Assembly: GCF_014356525.2 (NCBI RefSeq)
Contig: NC_052518.1
Coordinates: 5,437,162 to 5,501,161 of the forward strand
DNA from: Nilaparvata lugens
Lineage: Eukaryota > Arthropoda > Insecta > Hemiptera > Delphacidae
Direction of reading: 5' to 3'
DNA length: 64,000 nt
The notes beneath the pieces were generated by a model. It searched no databases. It was not told where the DNA came from and saw only the letters and a program-made list of their open reading frames with translations. Below are positions 1 to 11,567 of the stretch, one piece after another. Position 1 is the first letter of the stretch; each line of letters opens with the position of its first letter. Made by a program: the position numbers and the translations under genes.

Positions 1-198
1 ATTCCCGTTGATAAACAACTTGAGACGGTGGTTCGGAGCCCACCTGAAGCTTTTGTCCTCCTTTTTTTTATCAACATAATCATCATCATTTTTAATATTT
101 GATTGTATGGTAAGAGATGATGTGCTCCTATTCTTTCAATTTAGCATTTTTACGGACAATTCTGGAAGTCATGTTTTCACTTTTGGTAATAAAAATAA
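1..198. other. unassigned A+T-rich DNA
   Basis: No open frame, repeat terminus or motif recognised. Confidence 0.4.
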
Positions 199-316
199 AA
201 ATCATGTTTTTGGACTCAGGGGACCTTGAAACGTATAGAAAACTTGAAATTAGGGTACCTTATTTTTTTGGAAAACAATACTCCCCTTACCTATGATAAT
301 AGGGCAAGGAAAGTAA
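199..316 (-). repeat. fragment of the (TG)n-bearing repeat family T
   Basis: Terminal piece of the family seen more fully at 16603-17433, 39949-40885 and 54045-55070. It carries the shared block around GGACTCAGGGGACCTTGAAA and ends in GGGCAAGGAAAGT, the reverse complement of the family's left end. The (CA)n core and the other half are missing. Confidence 0.75.
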
Positions 317-403
317 AAACTCATTACGAGCGTTCAATGATCATTATCAATTTATCAATTTTATTGACGATTTTTTAGTCATATTCAGTCACAATAACTC
401 CTA

Positions 404-569
404 AAGGTGCGTACAGATATACGCGCCGCGAACATGAGCAATTCACTTTTAATCAGCTGACTATATCTGTATTTTTACAGCAACGGTAAGATACAGATAT
501 AAAATGCTTGGCATCAGCTGATTAAAAGTGAATTGCTCATGTTCGCGGCGCGTAAATCTGTACGCACTT
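404..569. repeat. inverted-repeat MITE (family E), copy 1
   Basis: Near-perfect palindrome of 166 bp. The left arm starts AAGGTGCGTACAGATAT and the right arm is its imperfect complement ending CTGTACGCACTT. It is flanked by TA on both sides (402-403, 570-571). The arms contain CGCGCCGCGAACATGAGCAA and a CAGCTGA motif; the loop is about 50 bp. A non-autonomous DNA element with a TA duplication, possibly Tc1/mariner-type, is the best reading. It has no coding capacity. Confidence 0.8.
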
Positions 570-588
570 TAATTTTAAAAGTGTCATG

Positions 589-747
589 AGGTACGTACAG
601 ACACGAGCACGCGCATTTCCCTTCTCATCAGCTGATGTTATGATTGTATCCTACTATTTCAATACAAATACAAATATGTTAAGCATAGCATCAGCTGTTA
701 AAAAGTAAAATATGCGTGTTCGTGGTACATCAGTCTCTACGCACCTT
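589..747. repeat. inverted-repeat MITE (family E), copy 2
   Basis: Second, more diverged member lying only 20 bp from copy 1. It runs from AGGTACGTACAGAC to a right end ACGCACCTT followed by TA; the left flanking TA has become TG. ATCAGCTGATG and a matching GCATCAGCTG lie at the inner ends of the arms. Both E copies in tandem suggest local hopping or a preferred target. Confidence 0.65.
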
Positions 748-749
748 TA

Positions 750-1740
750 GATTCAATGAATTATGATTCTCCTTTATCCATTGAAATCGAAAATTTATCT
801 CAATGAATGAAAATAGAGGTTACTAGAAAATATGATGAATATCATTTCAAAATGTTTGATTAGCATATTTTCATTTTTTGAACGAATGAGTTGCTGATTT
901 TTCGAAACAGAATAGTAATTGTGAATTTGTGACAGTGTGAACAAATGTCTGCAGACTTTTACGCGTCGTAAAAAAAGATTTATTCCAATTCATTGGAAAT
1001 CTCCCATGTCGGAACTTTGATTGGTCGCTTGATCTTTTTTCTCTCCAATTTCAACCACTTTTCGACGCGTTCTCCTATCCACACATGTTTATTTACGACC
1101 ACACCGTTCATCATTTTCCGATTCGTCGACCTCAAATGCAACACTGAACCAATTTGATCCACGGTAAAAATAAAATTGAATGATTCAATCTGAGCCGAGC
1201 GTACTCCTCCCACCTAACCAATGCAGTTCCGTTCCGACGAGTCTATTAAATTGAAGAAGTCGTTTCGGAACACTACGGTATTTCATGAAAATGTGAGAGG
1301 GAGAAGGATTGATAAAGAAGAAAAGAAGGGAACGATGGAGAGGAAAGGAATGTTTATCGTGTGGCTGATGTTGTGATGGAGGGAAAATGTTGCAGCTATA
1401 TTGCGATCTACGTTTCTCAGAATACAGCATTTTCTTGTTCATTTGTGGTCCACTCGGCTGCTCACAACCATCTGCCATCTGCGTTGTGCCATTCCATTTC
1501 AATTATAAACTAACACGCATAAAATCCGTTTTATCACTCAACAATTTGAGTGGCTTTCAAATCTTTTCATAGTGTAGCCGAATTATTAGCTCAAAGCTCA
1601 CATACCTCTGTTTTCAGAGGGCTCTTTCATCGAATCTGTTACAATTTTCATATGAATGATTATCTATAGGTCAAGGTCTTATACATGCAGAAGTTATGTA
1701 CATGCAGAAATACAGGATATTTAATCAAACCGTATGTGAG
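750..1740. other. intergenic or 5' intronic DNA, no gene recognised
   Basis: Two minus-strand open stretches (980-1213 and 1185-1502) show no family motif, signal peptide or splice support and were not called. No repeat terminus was recognised. Confidence 0.4.
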
Positions 1741-1743
1741 TAA

Positions 1744-2757
1744 GGGCCGTTTGCACAGTGTACGTTTAAGCTAAAGCTTAAACCAAATATGGATTTTTTT
1801 TGGTTTAAACTAAAATTCCGTTTGCACAATATCAGTTTGAACTCTGTATTGACTTTAAACTTTGAGAAAGTTTAAACCTCCAAAGCAGGTGTTTAAACCA
1901 AATAATTTGGATTAACTTGAAATCTGTTAAGATTTGATGGGGAAACAGCTGATAGTAAATTATTTTTCGATGGTTGTTTTTAATGCTTCTGTAGACAATA
2001 ATATTTATTTAGGTTATAGTGATCATTATTTTAATGTAAAAATAATTATAATGGAGGAATTGATAAAAGGTTTTAATGCGATGATAGAGATGACTGCGTA
2101 GAAATTCTGAAACTGATAAAAATTGGGCAAAAAACGAATCATTTAAATTTGTGGGATGATGAAGAATTTTTTCAAGGGTTTTGCTTGAGTAAAGCCACTG
2201 CCAATTTAGTAGTTGATTGAATAAACCACTTGATAGAAAATAAGACAATTTTTAACAGTGCTCTTTGATTAGAAAACATGTTTTTAATAACATATAACTG
2301 AGATATTTTGCTTACGAGAGATTTCTAATAAACGAGGAAGACCGTAGTAGATTTAAGCATAAGAAGCATAGCTATTTTACATTCTAAAATATATTTTTTG
2401 GTGCTGAATGAATAAAAGTTTGTATCTAATAGTAATATAGATTTTCGTCAATTTTTGAATAATTTCTTGATCGCTTTTCACTTTTATTACCGTACAGCTT
2501 ACAGCTCTGTGGATTTGGTACTGAATTTGGCTCAATTTACTGATGGTTTGTAAACAAATAAGAAATTTCCTGTAAAAATCAGCCTTCCTGATATTATAAA
2601 CAATGACATTCTATTACCAACTTAACGCTAAACTAGTTTTAACTTAAACTGGATTAGTAAATGCTCTGAGAAAACCGATTCAAGTTTAAACTTTCAAATT
2701 AACTTAAAACTCGATTAACTTAATCGAGTTTAGCAATCTATACTGTGCAAATGGCCC
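1744..2757 (+). mobile_element. non-autonomous PIF/Harbinger element (family H), copy 1
   Basis: A 1014 bp element with ends GGGCCGTTTGCACAGT and ACTGTGCAAATGGCCC and a perfect 3 bp TAA duplication (1741-1743, 2758-2760), the target signature of PIF/Harbinger. The subterminal 250 bp are rich in TTTAAAC and GTTTAAACC repeats in both orientations. Inside, on the + strand, a frame-broken remnant starts at the ATG of 2050 (MEELIKGFNAMIEMTA, stop) and resumes near 2110. It includes LWDDEEFFQGFCLSK, which resembles the N-terminal part of Harbinger nucleases; the DDE catalytic domain is absent. A related copy lies inverted at 36732-37731. Confidence 0.8.
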
Positions 2758-2760
2758 TAA

Positions 2761-3914
2761 GTAGAATATAAAAATATGAGCCATACATTGCCGGTTCATG
2801 CTTGCCATATTACTACTTCCATTAGTTCTCTTCTGTGAACAGTGGACCTCGCGCAGTTATAAGCCACAGTCTCCTCTAATACTGTCCATCAGAGTAAATT
2901 CTGTCGTGTCCCATCGTCTCGGCGAGATATCGGTGTATAAACGACAAATGGATGTTTGGGTTGTTGTATCGACAATGCTAATAATTTGATGTAAACAATT
3001 ACGCTACTATTATCAAACGCTCACCGAGTAGAAAAAAGAGAAAAGTCGGGAGAAAATACTATGCTACTTCAATTTATCAATTGCATGCCTCACTGCATGC
3101 AGTTAATAGTCCACACAACAGCTGTCTTTTCACTAAGTTACATGGAGATATTGAATCGCATGCGTCATCGCACGTAATTTATAATCCACTCGACAGCTAA
3201 TTTATGATGAATAATTCTATAGTCTGATTTTTACTCTTATATTGGCGTATGAAGGAGGCTCCTTTTCCTTTTATATTGTTCTTGAAATGCTAAATTTCCA
3301 AAAACCTTGTATATACGTCGACGCGCAATTCAAAAAGGAACATACCGGTCAAATCTCATTAGAAACTATTACCGCGTTTCGCCGTAAATGCGCAACATAT
3401 AAACATATAAAGATACATAAAAAACATATAAACATAAAGAGAAATGCAAAACTGTCGACTTGAATCATAGACCTCGCTTCGCTCGGTCAACTACACATTT
3501 GATGAACTAACTATACAAGAAGGAATACATGTCATGATTATTTACTAATATGTAAAGTTTACTTTAAACCAATTTCTGTCAACGCAATCTCTCGATTTCG
3601 TATGCTTGATATCACAAGCAAACTGAAACTTGAGATTGATATATCTAATGCAGGAGCAGGTTGCTTTATTAGTTTTAGGCAAATATGCACGGTTTAAACG
3701 GAGATTAATTAGCTGCTTATTTGAAACTGGAATGAAACTCGGTTTATTAAACGTAACCATTCCTACATCCAGTCGTAGATTGAGGTGTTTAACGTTTGGA
3801 TATAGATATCAATGAAAATTATGAGAGAAGAACAGTAGATTCTTTAGCGACCATTTCTTTAACTTTTATCAGTTATTATGGTGTAGCTTAGGTCTGTTTG
3901 TAAATGTTCAGCTA
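2761..3914. other. no gene recognised; degenerate 80 bp tandem repeat at about 3083-3205
   Basis: A unit containing a GCATGC-type core followed by TAATAGTCCACACAACAGCT occurs twice in diverged form. The rest is plain A+T-rich sequence without recognisable coding. Confidence 0.35.
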
Positions 3915-4676
3915 AAAATTTTCTTTTCCTCCACCTACTGTCAAAAGTACTTACTTTACTCCCTGAAACATGATACTAAAGTGTCACTTTTTCGCTCTCG
4001 GTACTAAAAAACAGAAAAACTCCCTAGGGAGTAAAAGTGACTCCATTTAAATAACATGGGAAGCATCTCTATTTTAAAAACGTACATTTGGAATAGGTCA
4101 GAAGGTCTAAGCTCAGATGAGGAAGCATATAGAGTAGTCATTAAACCAACTAAATTCAATACCTCAACCAGACATTTGATCGATTTACAAAATTTATGTT
4201 TGTATGCTGAAATTATTATTACAAACTTCATATCACTATACTAAAAAGAATGTATATATTTTTTTCTTTTATTCCTGTTATTCAAAATATCAGCCAACGA
4301 GTATTACTTATTAACTAATCAAATTTGAAACGGGAACTTCATCATAGCTGTAGTTTTGGCTGTCATTGTTGTTACAACTTTAACCGACAGATAGTGCTGT
4401 CGGAGGAGAACTGTGATTACAAGCCAGCTGTTTCTGTTTACTTTTAAAGATTATATTGTAACACATTGTTTGGTCACATACGTTTTTAAAAATTATTTTA
4501 TATGCAGTTTTTATAAAAATGTAGGTGGAGGAAAAATGTTGAGTATATTACGAGTGAAAAATGTTTTTTCTCCCTCAGGAAAATTGTTGCCCTCGGCTTC
4601 GCCTCGGGCTTCAAACTTTTCCCTCAGGGAGAAAAAACAGCACTTTTCACTCTAGATATACAAATAACTATTTCAA
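3915..4676 (-). repeat. compound foldback repeat (family D), copy 1
   Basis: Two modules. The left one (about 3915-4240) contains CTCCACCTACTGTC and an inverted block around CTCCCTAGGGAG, and is matched in reverse by 43428-43975. The right one (about 4515-4676) is a hairpin: CTCCCTCAGG and CCTCAGGGAG flank the GC-rich heart CCTCGGCTTCGCCTCGGG. The end ACAAATAACTATTTC is the reverse complement of the termini of family C, linking these families. Confidence 0.6.
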
Positions 4677-4679
4677 TTT

Positions 4680-5216
4680 AGTATTATTGGAATCATTGAG
4701 CTTACAAGTGTTTTTTTTTTATTCTACTACATCACTTGAGGCTGAGTTGTAGAGAGTAACTCCGCCAAATAAATAATTTTTCATTCAATTCCATCACTTG
4801 TCGAGTAATCCTGAAGGTGTATTCTCGGACAAGAAAAGTGTGTGACATACACCTTTTGGACTTGATTAGGCCGTCCATTTATTGTGCAATGCACTGTCGA
4901 AATTGAAGGCGACACCCTCCGTCTATAAGTGTCTAGACAGGGTTTTGTTGTACCAGTGTAAACCGTGCACTGCTATCAGAATCGATTTCTTTTTTCATTG
5001 CATTGCTGAATTGCAACCTTCAACCCAGACTGCACTCATTCCACCATGTATGACAGATTTCGTTCAGGCAAAACACCATTCCTTTGGGGTAACAACACAT
5101 CACATACACTGATAAAAACATTTCTATTTTCTAAAGTAAGGTGCAACTTGAAACCACTTTTCGATAAGAAAAAAGCATTGATACAATTGATCGCTTCCTA
5201 CTGAATCTTATCTTCA
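4680..5216. other. unassigned DNA
   Basis: No gene. The piece around 5145-5205 with ACCACTTTTCGATAAG and ATCGCTTCCTACTGAA recurs in diverged form at about 50090-50160, so it is probably a low-copy repeat. Confidence 0.4.
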
Positions 5217-5487
5217 TATAGTGAGGTCCACGTTATAATGACAGTGTTTGATTAGCATGTATTGTTATCCTTGTATATCATTCAACAAATCTCATGCATC
5301 TATAGATGTTTCATGGATCGAGAAATATATCTCAACAATATATATAATTCAACAGATCTCATGCATCTATAGATGTTTCATGGATCGAGAAATATATCTA
5401 TCTATCTATCTATCTATCTAAAGCTGATAGCGATATCTCTTTTTCGCTTTGCTCTGTTGCCGGATCGTCTAGAAATATAATAATTAG

Positions 5488-6036
5488 AAATAGTTGTTTG
5501 TGCAACTAGTGCGCAAAGTGACAGTTTGCTGCACCGAAAGAAACGTTTACGCCCGAGCCGTAGGCGAAGGCGGAATAGTTTCTTGAGTGCAGCAAAGGAG
5601 CTTTGTGCACATATCTCACATTAAATTTTTCCTAGTTACCATTGAATATGAAAAGTGAGTAATTATGGGTAGAATGTCCTGAAATCCATCCAATGTTTGC
5701 CTGTATGATTTTGTAATTAATAAAAAATTCAATTTAAAAATTGAAAATTCAATAAAAAATTGTTTTCTTCTGAATTTTAAGATTTTCAAATATTCAAATT
5801 TAAAATTTGTGAATTTTCAAGTTTTATAATTTTTTTATATTTTTAAATTTCATTAATTTAGTAATTAGTTTTAAATATTTATCTTGTCAAAATTATATGA
5901 ATAATTTTCATTGCGTTGTCATGCTACAAATCTGGAGTATGTAAAGTATCACTTTGCGCACTAGTGCAGAAAAGTGATTCTTTGCGGCCTGCAATCAGTG
6001 CAGAAATGGTCACTTTTCAAGGTATCTGTAGGAAAA
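5488..6036 (+). repeat. MITE-like repeat family C, copy 1
   Basis: Begins TAGTTGTTTGTGCAACTAGT, carries a GC-rich patch CGCCCGAGCCGTAGGCGAAG, and ends with CACTTTTCAAGGTATCTGTAGG. The middle is very A+T rich. Related copies: 6137-6758 and 18009-18553. No coding potential. It abuts the left end of the B copy at 6037. Confidence 0.7.
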
Positions 6037-7236
6037 GAATATTTCGCTCCTAGAGCAGAAAATGAGATTTTTCCGGCTTGAAATCGGTTTTAAAGTCCGA
6101 GGACGTAGGCCGAGGACTAGAAAAGATTGAGAGCCGGAATAGTTATTTGTGCAACTAGTGCGCAAAGTGACAGTTTGCTGCACCGAAAGAAACGTTTATG
6201 CACGAGCTGTAGGCGAGTGCGGAATGATGGTTTCTTGAGTGCAGCAAATGAACTTTGCGCACGTATTTCACATCAAATTTTTCCTACAGTTACCATTGAG
6301 TATGAAAAGTGGGTAATTATGGGTAAAATTCCCTGAAATCCATCAAATGCTTTTCTGTGTAATTTTATTATTAATAAAAACCTTAATTTATTAAAATTGA
6401 ATAATAATAATTGAATTATAATGATTAGTAATTCAATTGAAAATTTATGTGACTGCTTGAAGGTGGTTTATGTTATGTAAGCATTGAAATGACTATAATC
6501 AAGGCACATAATAAATAGGCAACACTGTTCTCCACTGCCATCATAACGTGGGCCTCACTATACCACAGTCAGTGTTACCAACTTAATTTTGATTCTCCTG
6601 TACTGGTGCTCCATATAACCTACTAACTATTTTGTGTTGTCATGCTGCAAATCTGGAGTACGCAAAGTACTCACTTTGTGCACTAGTGCGGAAAAGTGAT
6701 TCTTTGCGGCCTGCAATCAGTGCACAAGAAGTCACTTTTCAAGGTATCTGTAGGAAAAAACATTTTTGCCCATGGTGCGAATGCTATTTTTTGCCACACA
6801 CAAAAATAAACAATATATATATGAGAATAGTCATTTACTAAGCACTTCCGAAAGCAGAAGTGGAAGGTGATATCTCTAGCAAATCTGAGGTAATCTGAAT
6901 ATCAGGAAATTGTCCAAGTATTTTTATTTTTCATTCTGATTTGTCTAAATAACCTGAAAGATGATGTTCAATTATATGGGAGGTTGAGTTTATACTTTTT
7001 TATTCTTTCAAATGACAATTAGATGATATTATTATAAATGTTTTAATTATTGATTAATGAAAAGTTTTTTTATTACCTTTCTTAGTTCCATGTTAGCGGC
7101 TGGAAAGGGTACTCTTTCCGGCCTGGGCCGGAAAGAAACCTGTTCTGACGTCAGACGAGAGTCGTCTGCAAACAGTGTCTTCCAGATCTACGTAGGGACT
7201 GGAAAATAGCTGCTTTCTGTGCAGTGTGGCGAAAAT
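6037..7236 (+). repeat. repeat family B, copy 1, split by a C element
   Basis: The left end ATATTTCGCTCCTAGAGCAG starts here and the right end TGCAGTGTGGCGAAAA is near 7236. The text GAGCCGGA|AAAACATTTTTGCC, continuous in other copies, is broken at 6136 by the C element 6137-6758. The module with CCTGTTCTGACGTCAGACGA, shared by copies at 37 kb, 43 kb and 49 kb, lies at about 7138-7157. Confidence 0.7.
6137..6758 (+). repeat. repeat family C, copy 2, nested in family B
   Basis: Same ends as copy 1 (ATAGTTATTTGTGCAACTAG; TCAAGGTATCTGTAGGAAAA). About 6480-6562 is an extra right-end piece of family A (CATAACGTGGGCCTCACTAT), so this copy is itself a mosaic. Confidence 0.7.
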
Positions 7237-7584
7237 ATTTTATCTTGATTAAGAAAATTTATTTTGAAATCATCGAAGAATATAATTTATCACTTGATAA
7301 ATTATAATTGATTATTTTGAACAAGAATGAACAGTTAATATTACATCAATAAACCTGTATCAGTTAGCCTCCATAGAAGGCATTCACAAGACGGAGGATT
7401 GGCAACGTTGTCCTCCTATCTTTTCCCACTGCCATTATAACGTGGACCTCACTATAGTGACAGTGATATTGAAAACAAGCTCAATGTAAAATGACTACGC
7501 ATATTCTATTCCCAACTATTTTTTTTCGCCACTGATACCAATAATTCCATCAAGGTTTCTCAACACTCATGGATACAGTGTGGT

Positions 7585-7922
7585 CTGCGACATTGGTGTT
7601 GCTATCTTTGTCTCATACAACAGAGCAGAAAGCTCTATCCTTTTCTAACTCCGCAACGTTGCCAGACAATTTTTCAACAATGTATAGATGTGATTAATTA
7701 ACAAAATATTCAATCTCAATTATGAAAATTTATTATTGAATCATTGAAGAATATATTTTCTTGAGGAATAAATTATAATTGATTATTATAAAGTAGAGTG
7801 AATAGAATAGAATGGAATGACTGCCTTTATGAACAGTTGATATCACATCATATATACCGGTGTCAGCAGAGGATAGCAACACCAATGTTGATCAAATAAT
7901 ACTGTCACGTGGACCTCGATAT
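7585..7922. repeat. degenerate family A MITE
   Basis: The left-type internal block TTGGTGTTGCTATC lies at 7583 and an inverted left-type end GGATAGCAACACCAATGTTG is followed by a worn terminus near 7920. The centre matches the A consensus around AACAAAATATTCAATCTCAA. Both ends are of the left type, so this is a rearranged copy. Confidence 0.6.
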
Positions 7923-8817
7923 ATCTCGCTTCTTGCAACGGTTCTTCACCTGAGCTGAGAAAATTTCGATATTGGAGTCTGGGAATTTGGGTATTAGATA
8001 TCTCTTTCTGCAGTGTGCAAATGTAAACCTAGAATAGAGTTTCCAATACACGTGGACTATCAATGTTTGCAGAATAGAAACTGATTGAAATCTATAACTG
8101 TCCATGCACATGCAAACGCCCTCCAGTATGGAATTTTTAATAATGCAGATACTAAAGAGTAAACGGTAGCTATCGAAGAATTGCGTTCTCTCATTGAACA
8201 AGTGCTCATCACCTCCCACGTAGGAGAAATTTTTCGACTCTAGTTTACCTGCTAAAAAAGAATGAAACTTATAGTCTGGCTTTATTTGAGCGATAGTCTC
8301 TCAATAAATGGAAAATGAATGATGAAATGCTGTTCGTATTTACTCCGCTGAAGATCTGCTAGTATGAGCAAATGATGAGGAAAAGAAGTGCTACGATTGC
8401 AATACTCAATCTATTGCCATTCATAATAAACTGTTGTAAAACGTTTTCAATTGAGATTTTATTGATACTGAATCAATATAGCATAGACGTCTGCGAATTA
8501 ATTGGAATGAATTGAAGCCCTGGAATATGAATAGAATGTTTTTCCTTACGACTTGTTTATATCTCAACTTTGCAGGTTATCAAGCTTGATGCAACCTGTG
8601 AGTGTTACTTCAATTCAATTAATTCAGGAAGCATTGCATCAAAATTTTTCACCTTTCAAGGAAATTTTACTTGAAAAAATTGGTTCTGGACTTCTATTAT
8701 GTATCCAAACAATATATCAAAAAAATCAGAACTACAATACAAATTACAAACACCAATGTATATAATAGTGACTGGACATACTCGTATAATATGTGGAACT
8801 TCATTCTTTATTCTTTA
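7923..8817. other. no gene recognised
   Basis: The minus-strand open stretch 7905-8219 overlaps the A repeat and has no recognised family. Nothing else seen. Confidence 0.35.
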
Positions 8818-10044
8818 CTAGCAGGTAACCCGTGCTTCGCAAGGGTCTATTTTAAAACTTGACAAACAGAAAACTTGACGTAATGAAATCCAGAAGAATT
8901 GAAAATAGGCCTATAAGAATCCTCGGTTGATTAAGAATTTATATGTAGCATTTCAAGTAAATCAGTCCAGTAGTTCAGACGTGATGATGCGTTAAACATA
9001 ATTTTCCTATCCTTTACACCTGTATACGTGTATGTATAATCCATTACTTTCCTTTATTATAGTATAGGAGATGATAGATGGATGGATGATCAATGTTATT
9101 TTACTAAAAAATAGAGTAAGTTGAGTAGTTTCCCTTTCAGAGGGAGTTTTGACAACCCACAAAATTCATTTTTCATTTGAAGATATAACGAAAAGGTGCA
9201 TATGACCTAATTTTTTTGCTCAGCTTGCCAAAATACCCCTCATTCCAATATTAAAATTTTCGACTAACTGTACAGTGAGTCAGTCATTCTATCAGGGCTC
9301 GAATAATTTTAGAATTTTAGTTAAATAAAAATGGAAGAGAATAATAATTTCTTTATATAAATATCAACACCTTCATTCAAAGACATATTAACTGCATGCG
9401 TTTTCATATTACAGATACAGCATTGATGAAACTGTAGACGTTTATTTAGCACTTTGTCTCAAAAAAACTGTTCTAGCTGAAATATTAATAATCCATGCCA
9501 CGTGTAGATCAAAACATTGCATCAGGAAAACTAATTTTCAAAACTATGTTTTTTCTAAACAGATGTTTTTGAGATAATTTCTTTGATGCAGCTGTTTTAC
9601 ATTCACCATATTATTATACAGAGTTTGTAGAAATTAAAATATTTATTAATTATCAAAACAATACTATTACTATATTTATAATAGAAATATTATCATTATA
9701 ATTAAAAATATTTATCAATTATCAAAACAATATTATTGAGGTTGAGTGGTATCAGGTAGAAAGCAATAATAGAAACAGATGTTCCTTTTTTAATTTCGAA
9801 CATTTGGTGATTTTTTTATGAAATCGTATGTACCATTAATGAAATTTGAACATTAATTCTGAAAAATCTTGGAGGAAATTTGAAATTCGGGCTTCGAGGT
9901 GCATGAGATTGATATTTTTAGAATCTATGCGCAAAATTTGGAGGTCCAAATAATTACCGTTTTTCCGGTATGCAATCCACAAGTTGACATGTTTTGATGC
10001 GAACAAACGAACACAACCTCACTCTCTCTTATTATATAGATTGA
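8818..10044 (+). repeat. repeat family F, long copy
   Basis: Starts CTAGCAGGTAACCCGTGCTT, whose ACCCgtgcttcgcaaGGGT forms a small hairpin, and ends CTCTCTCTTATTATATAGAT. The first 250 bp and last 210 bp match the copy at 63039-63790; the middle (about 9080-9830) is A+T-rich and unmatched. Arthropod genomes hold many repeats with an ACCCGTGCTTCGC-type start and a TATATAGAT tail, but I cannot assign the class from sequence alone. Confidence 0.6.
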
Positions 10045-10703
10045 TTCATACAATAAGTGCATCATCAAAATGATAGGGAGCGGAAAAATATGGAGGTAAC
10101 CTTGTGCCATTCCTCTCCCAAATTCAGATAAGGTTACACATAGTCCGAAATAGGTTAAGTCTTGTAGTTGTTCACTTTACAAAATTTTCAGTCCTCAATT
10201 ATTTTTACAAAGTAGATACCCAAACTGACAACATCTCTTCCATTCCACCTCAATATAATAGAGAAATCCACAACATCTCTGTTCCCAGTGTATATTTTAC
10301 AGCAATAATTAGCCTAGACTAGTTAATTTACTACAAAATCTTGCAACTACTTCACATAAATAGCGACAGAGTTGGGAAGTAAATCGTGGCTGGCATACTG
10401 CCATAGAATTCGCTAAGCTCAGTTGAATATATTGGATGTTTATCATTAGGAGTTACAAATTTCGACCCATCGCCGAAGCCATATTCACTTAATTTCAGCC
10501 GATCTAGATGCGTAATCGCTTTATCTCGTGAGTTGAAACGATGAAGCGTGAAATCACCTGTAATATCGTCGCAGCTCTATTGAAATTACAATCGCTCAAC
10601 AATCAACGGCTTAGAGGGATATCATCAATAATTGTTATCCCTAAATCACTTTCCTGAATTGTACAAGAGTTGATACAAGTATTGTTGTTTGACAATATAA
10701 TAC
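10045..10703. other. no gene; contains a 130 bp segment duplicated at 11.7 kb
   Basis: About 10094-10225 (AGATAAGGTTACACATAGTC, then TCTTGTAGTTGTTCACTT) recurs in diverged form at about 11705-11855. No coding sequence recognised. Confidence 0.5.
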
Positions 10704-11567
10704 AGTTTAGTTTAATAAATCAAGATTTTTGAGTTTGTCATTTGAAGATTTAATGATGTTTAATGAACTATAATACTTTTATTTTTTACCTTTATTAATT
10801 TATTTTTTATTTGTTGTATTCATTGATGAGTTCTACGACTTTGTCTATAATTAAACACCATCTCAGAGGTGTTGATGAACTTAAATATTTTTGTGTACTC
10901 ATTAATTAGTTTTTTTTTCTTTTTTATATACAACCTTGTCTTTAATTTGATATTATTATTGCAATTTTTTTACAATTTTGTCTGTACTGTGATACTGTTG
11001 TTGTAATGTCTTAGTTCTAAGTGAGGAATTTATTTTTCCTTGTTGACAGTCTGTGTGTTATTTTTAAAGCTAGTGTTTATTATTTTTTGCTTTTCTCTTC
11101 ATAATGTCATCCATACTTGAGCAATCTAAGCCTTGTTTTATTACCATGGAATGAATATTTTAATCAAGAATTAGTTGTTGGTATCTATTATTGAATTGTA
11201 TGGTAAAGCTCAAATTGATTCCCATATGCATGTGTGAGAGTGTGTGTGTCTGCGTGTGTGAAAGTACATTTTAATAAAAATGAGCAGTGTTGTTAGCTCC
11301 TACTAACGGGCAAAAGACTTTGTTCTTTTTTGTTAGTAGTAATTTTATTTTGCTCTGTGAAAATCATAAGTTTGTTTTTTTTCCTTTTCTCTTATTATAT
11401 ATATTTTTAGTTTTAAATTGCAGTATGTTATTATACTCAAGAGAAGGAACTTGTACTATAATATGTTGTATTTGTTTTGATGCAAAATAAAAATTATTTG
11501 ATAAAAAAAAATCAGTTAGTTAATTGAGTTAATAAATTAGTTAGTTAATTAAGTTTAGTTTAATAAA
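10704..11567 (+). mobile_element. putative retroposon tail with 16 bp target duplication
   Basis: The 16-mer AGTTTAGTTTAATAAA occurs at 10704-10719 and again at 11552-11567. Between them is T-rich, non-coding sequence that ends with ATAAAAATTATTTG and an A9 run near 11510, like the 3' UTR and poly(A) tail of a LINE or a reverse-transcribed transcript; a simple TTAGTTAATT tract follows. The flanking match is A+T-rich, which weakens it. Confidence 0.45.

Larger units (their letters stand above)
5217..7456 (+). mobile_element. MITE of family A, interrupted by a nested B/C stack
   Basis: The left end TATAGTGAGGTCCACGTTAT lies at 5217 and the right end ATAACGTGGACCTCACTATA ends at 7456. These are the 28 bp inverted termini of the commonest MITE in the window, with TA at the tips. 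The left half (5217-5487) and right half (7237-7456) together match the roughly 355 bp intact copy at 60248-60604. Everything between (5488-7236) is inserted foreign repeats. Inside the left half a 66 bp unit is tandemly duplicated (5281-5346, 5347-5412) and followed by an (ATCT)n tract. Confidence 0.75.

Noticed and set aside
404..747. CRISPR-like or operator array from repeated palindromes
   Set aside because: The repeats are two MITE copies with TA flanks; no regular spacers, and the genome is eukaryotic.
980..1502. Two overlapping minus-strand frames of 77 and 105 residues
   Set aside because: No recognisable domain, no splice sites in phase, no codon bias visible by eye.
5400..5422. Functional (ATCT)n regulatory tract
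   Set aside because: A short microsatellite next to a tandem duplication within a MITE; nothing supports a regulatory role.
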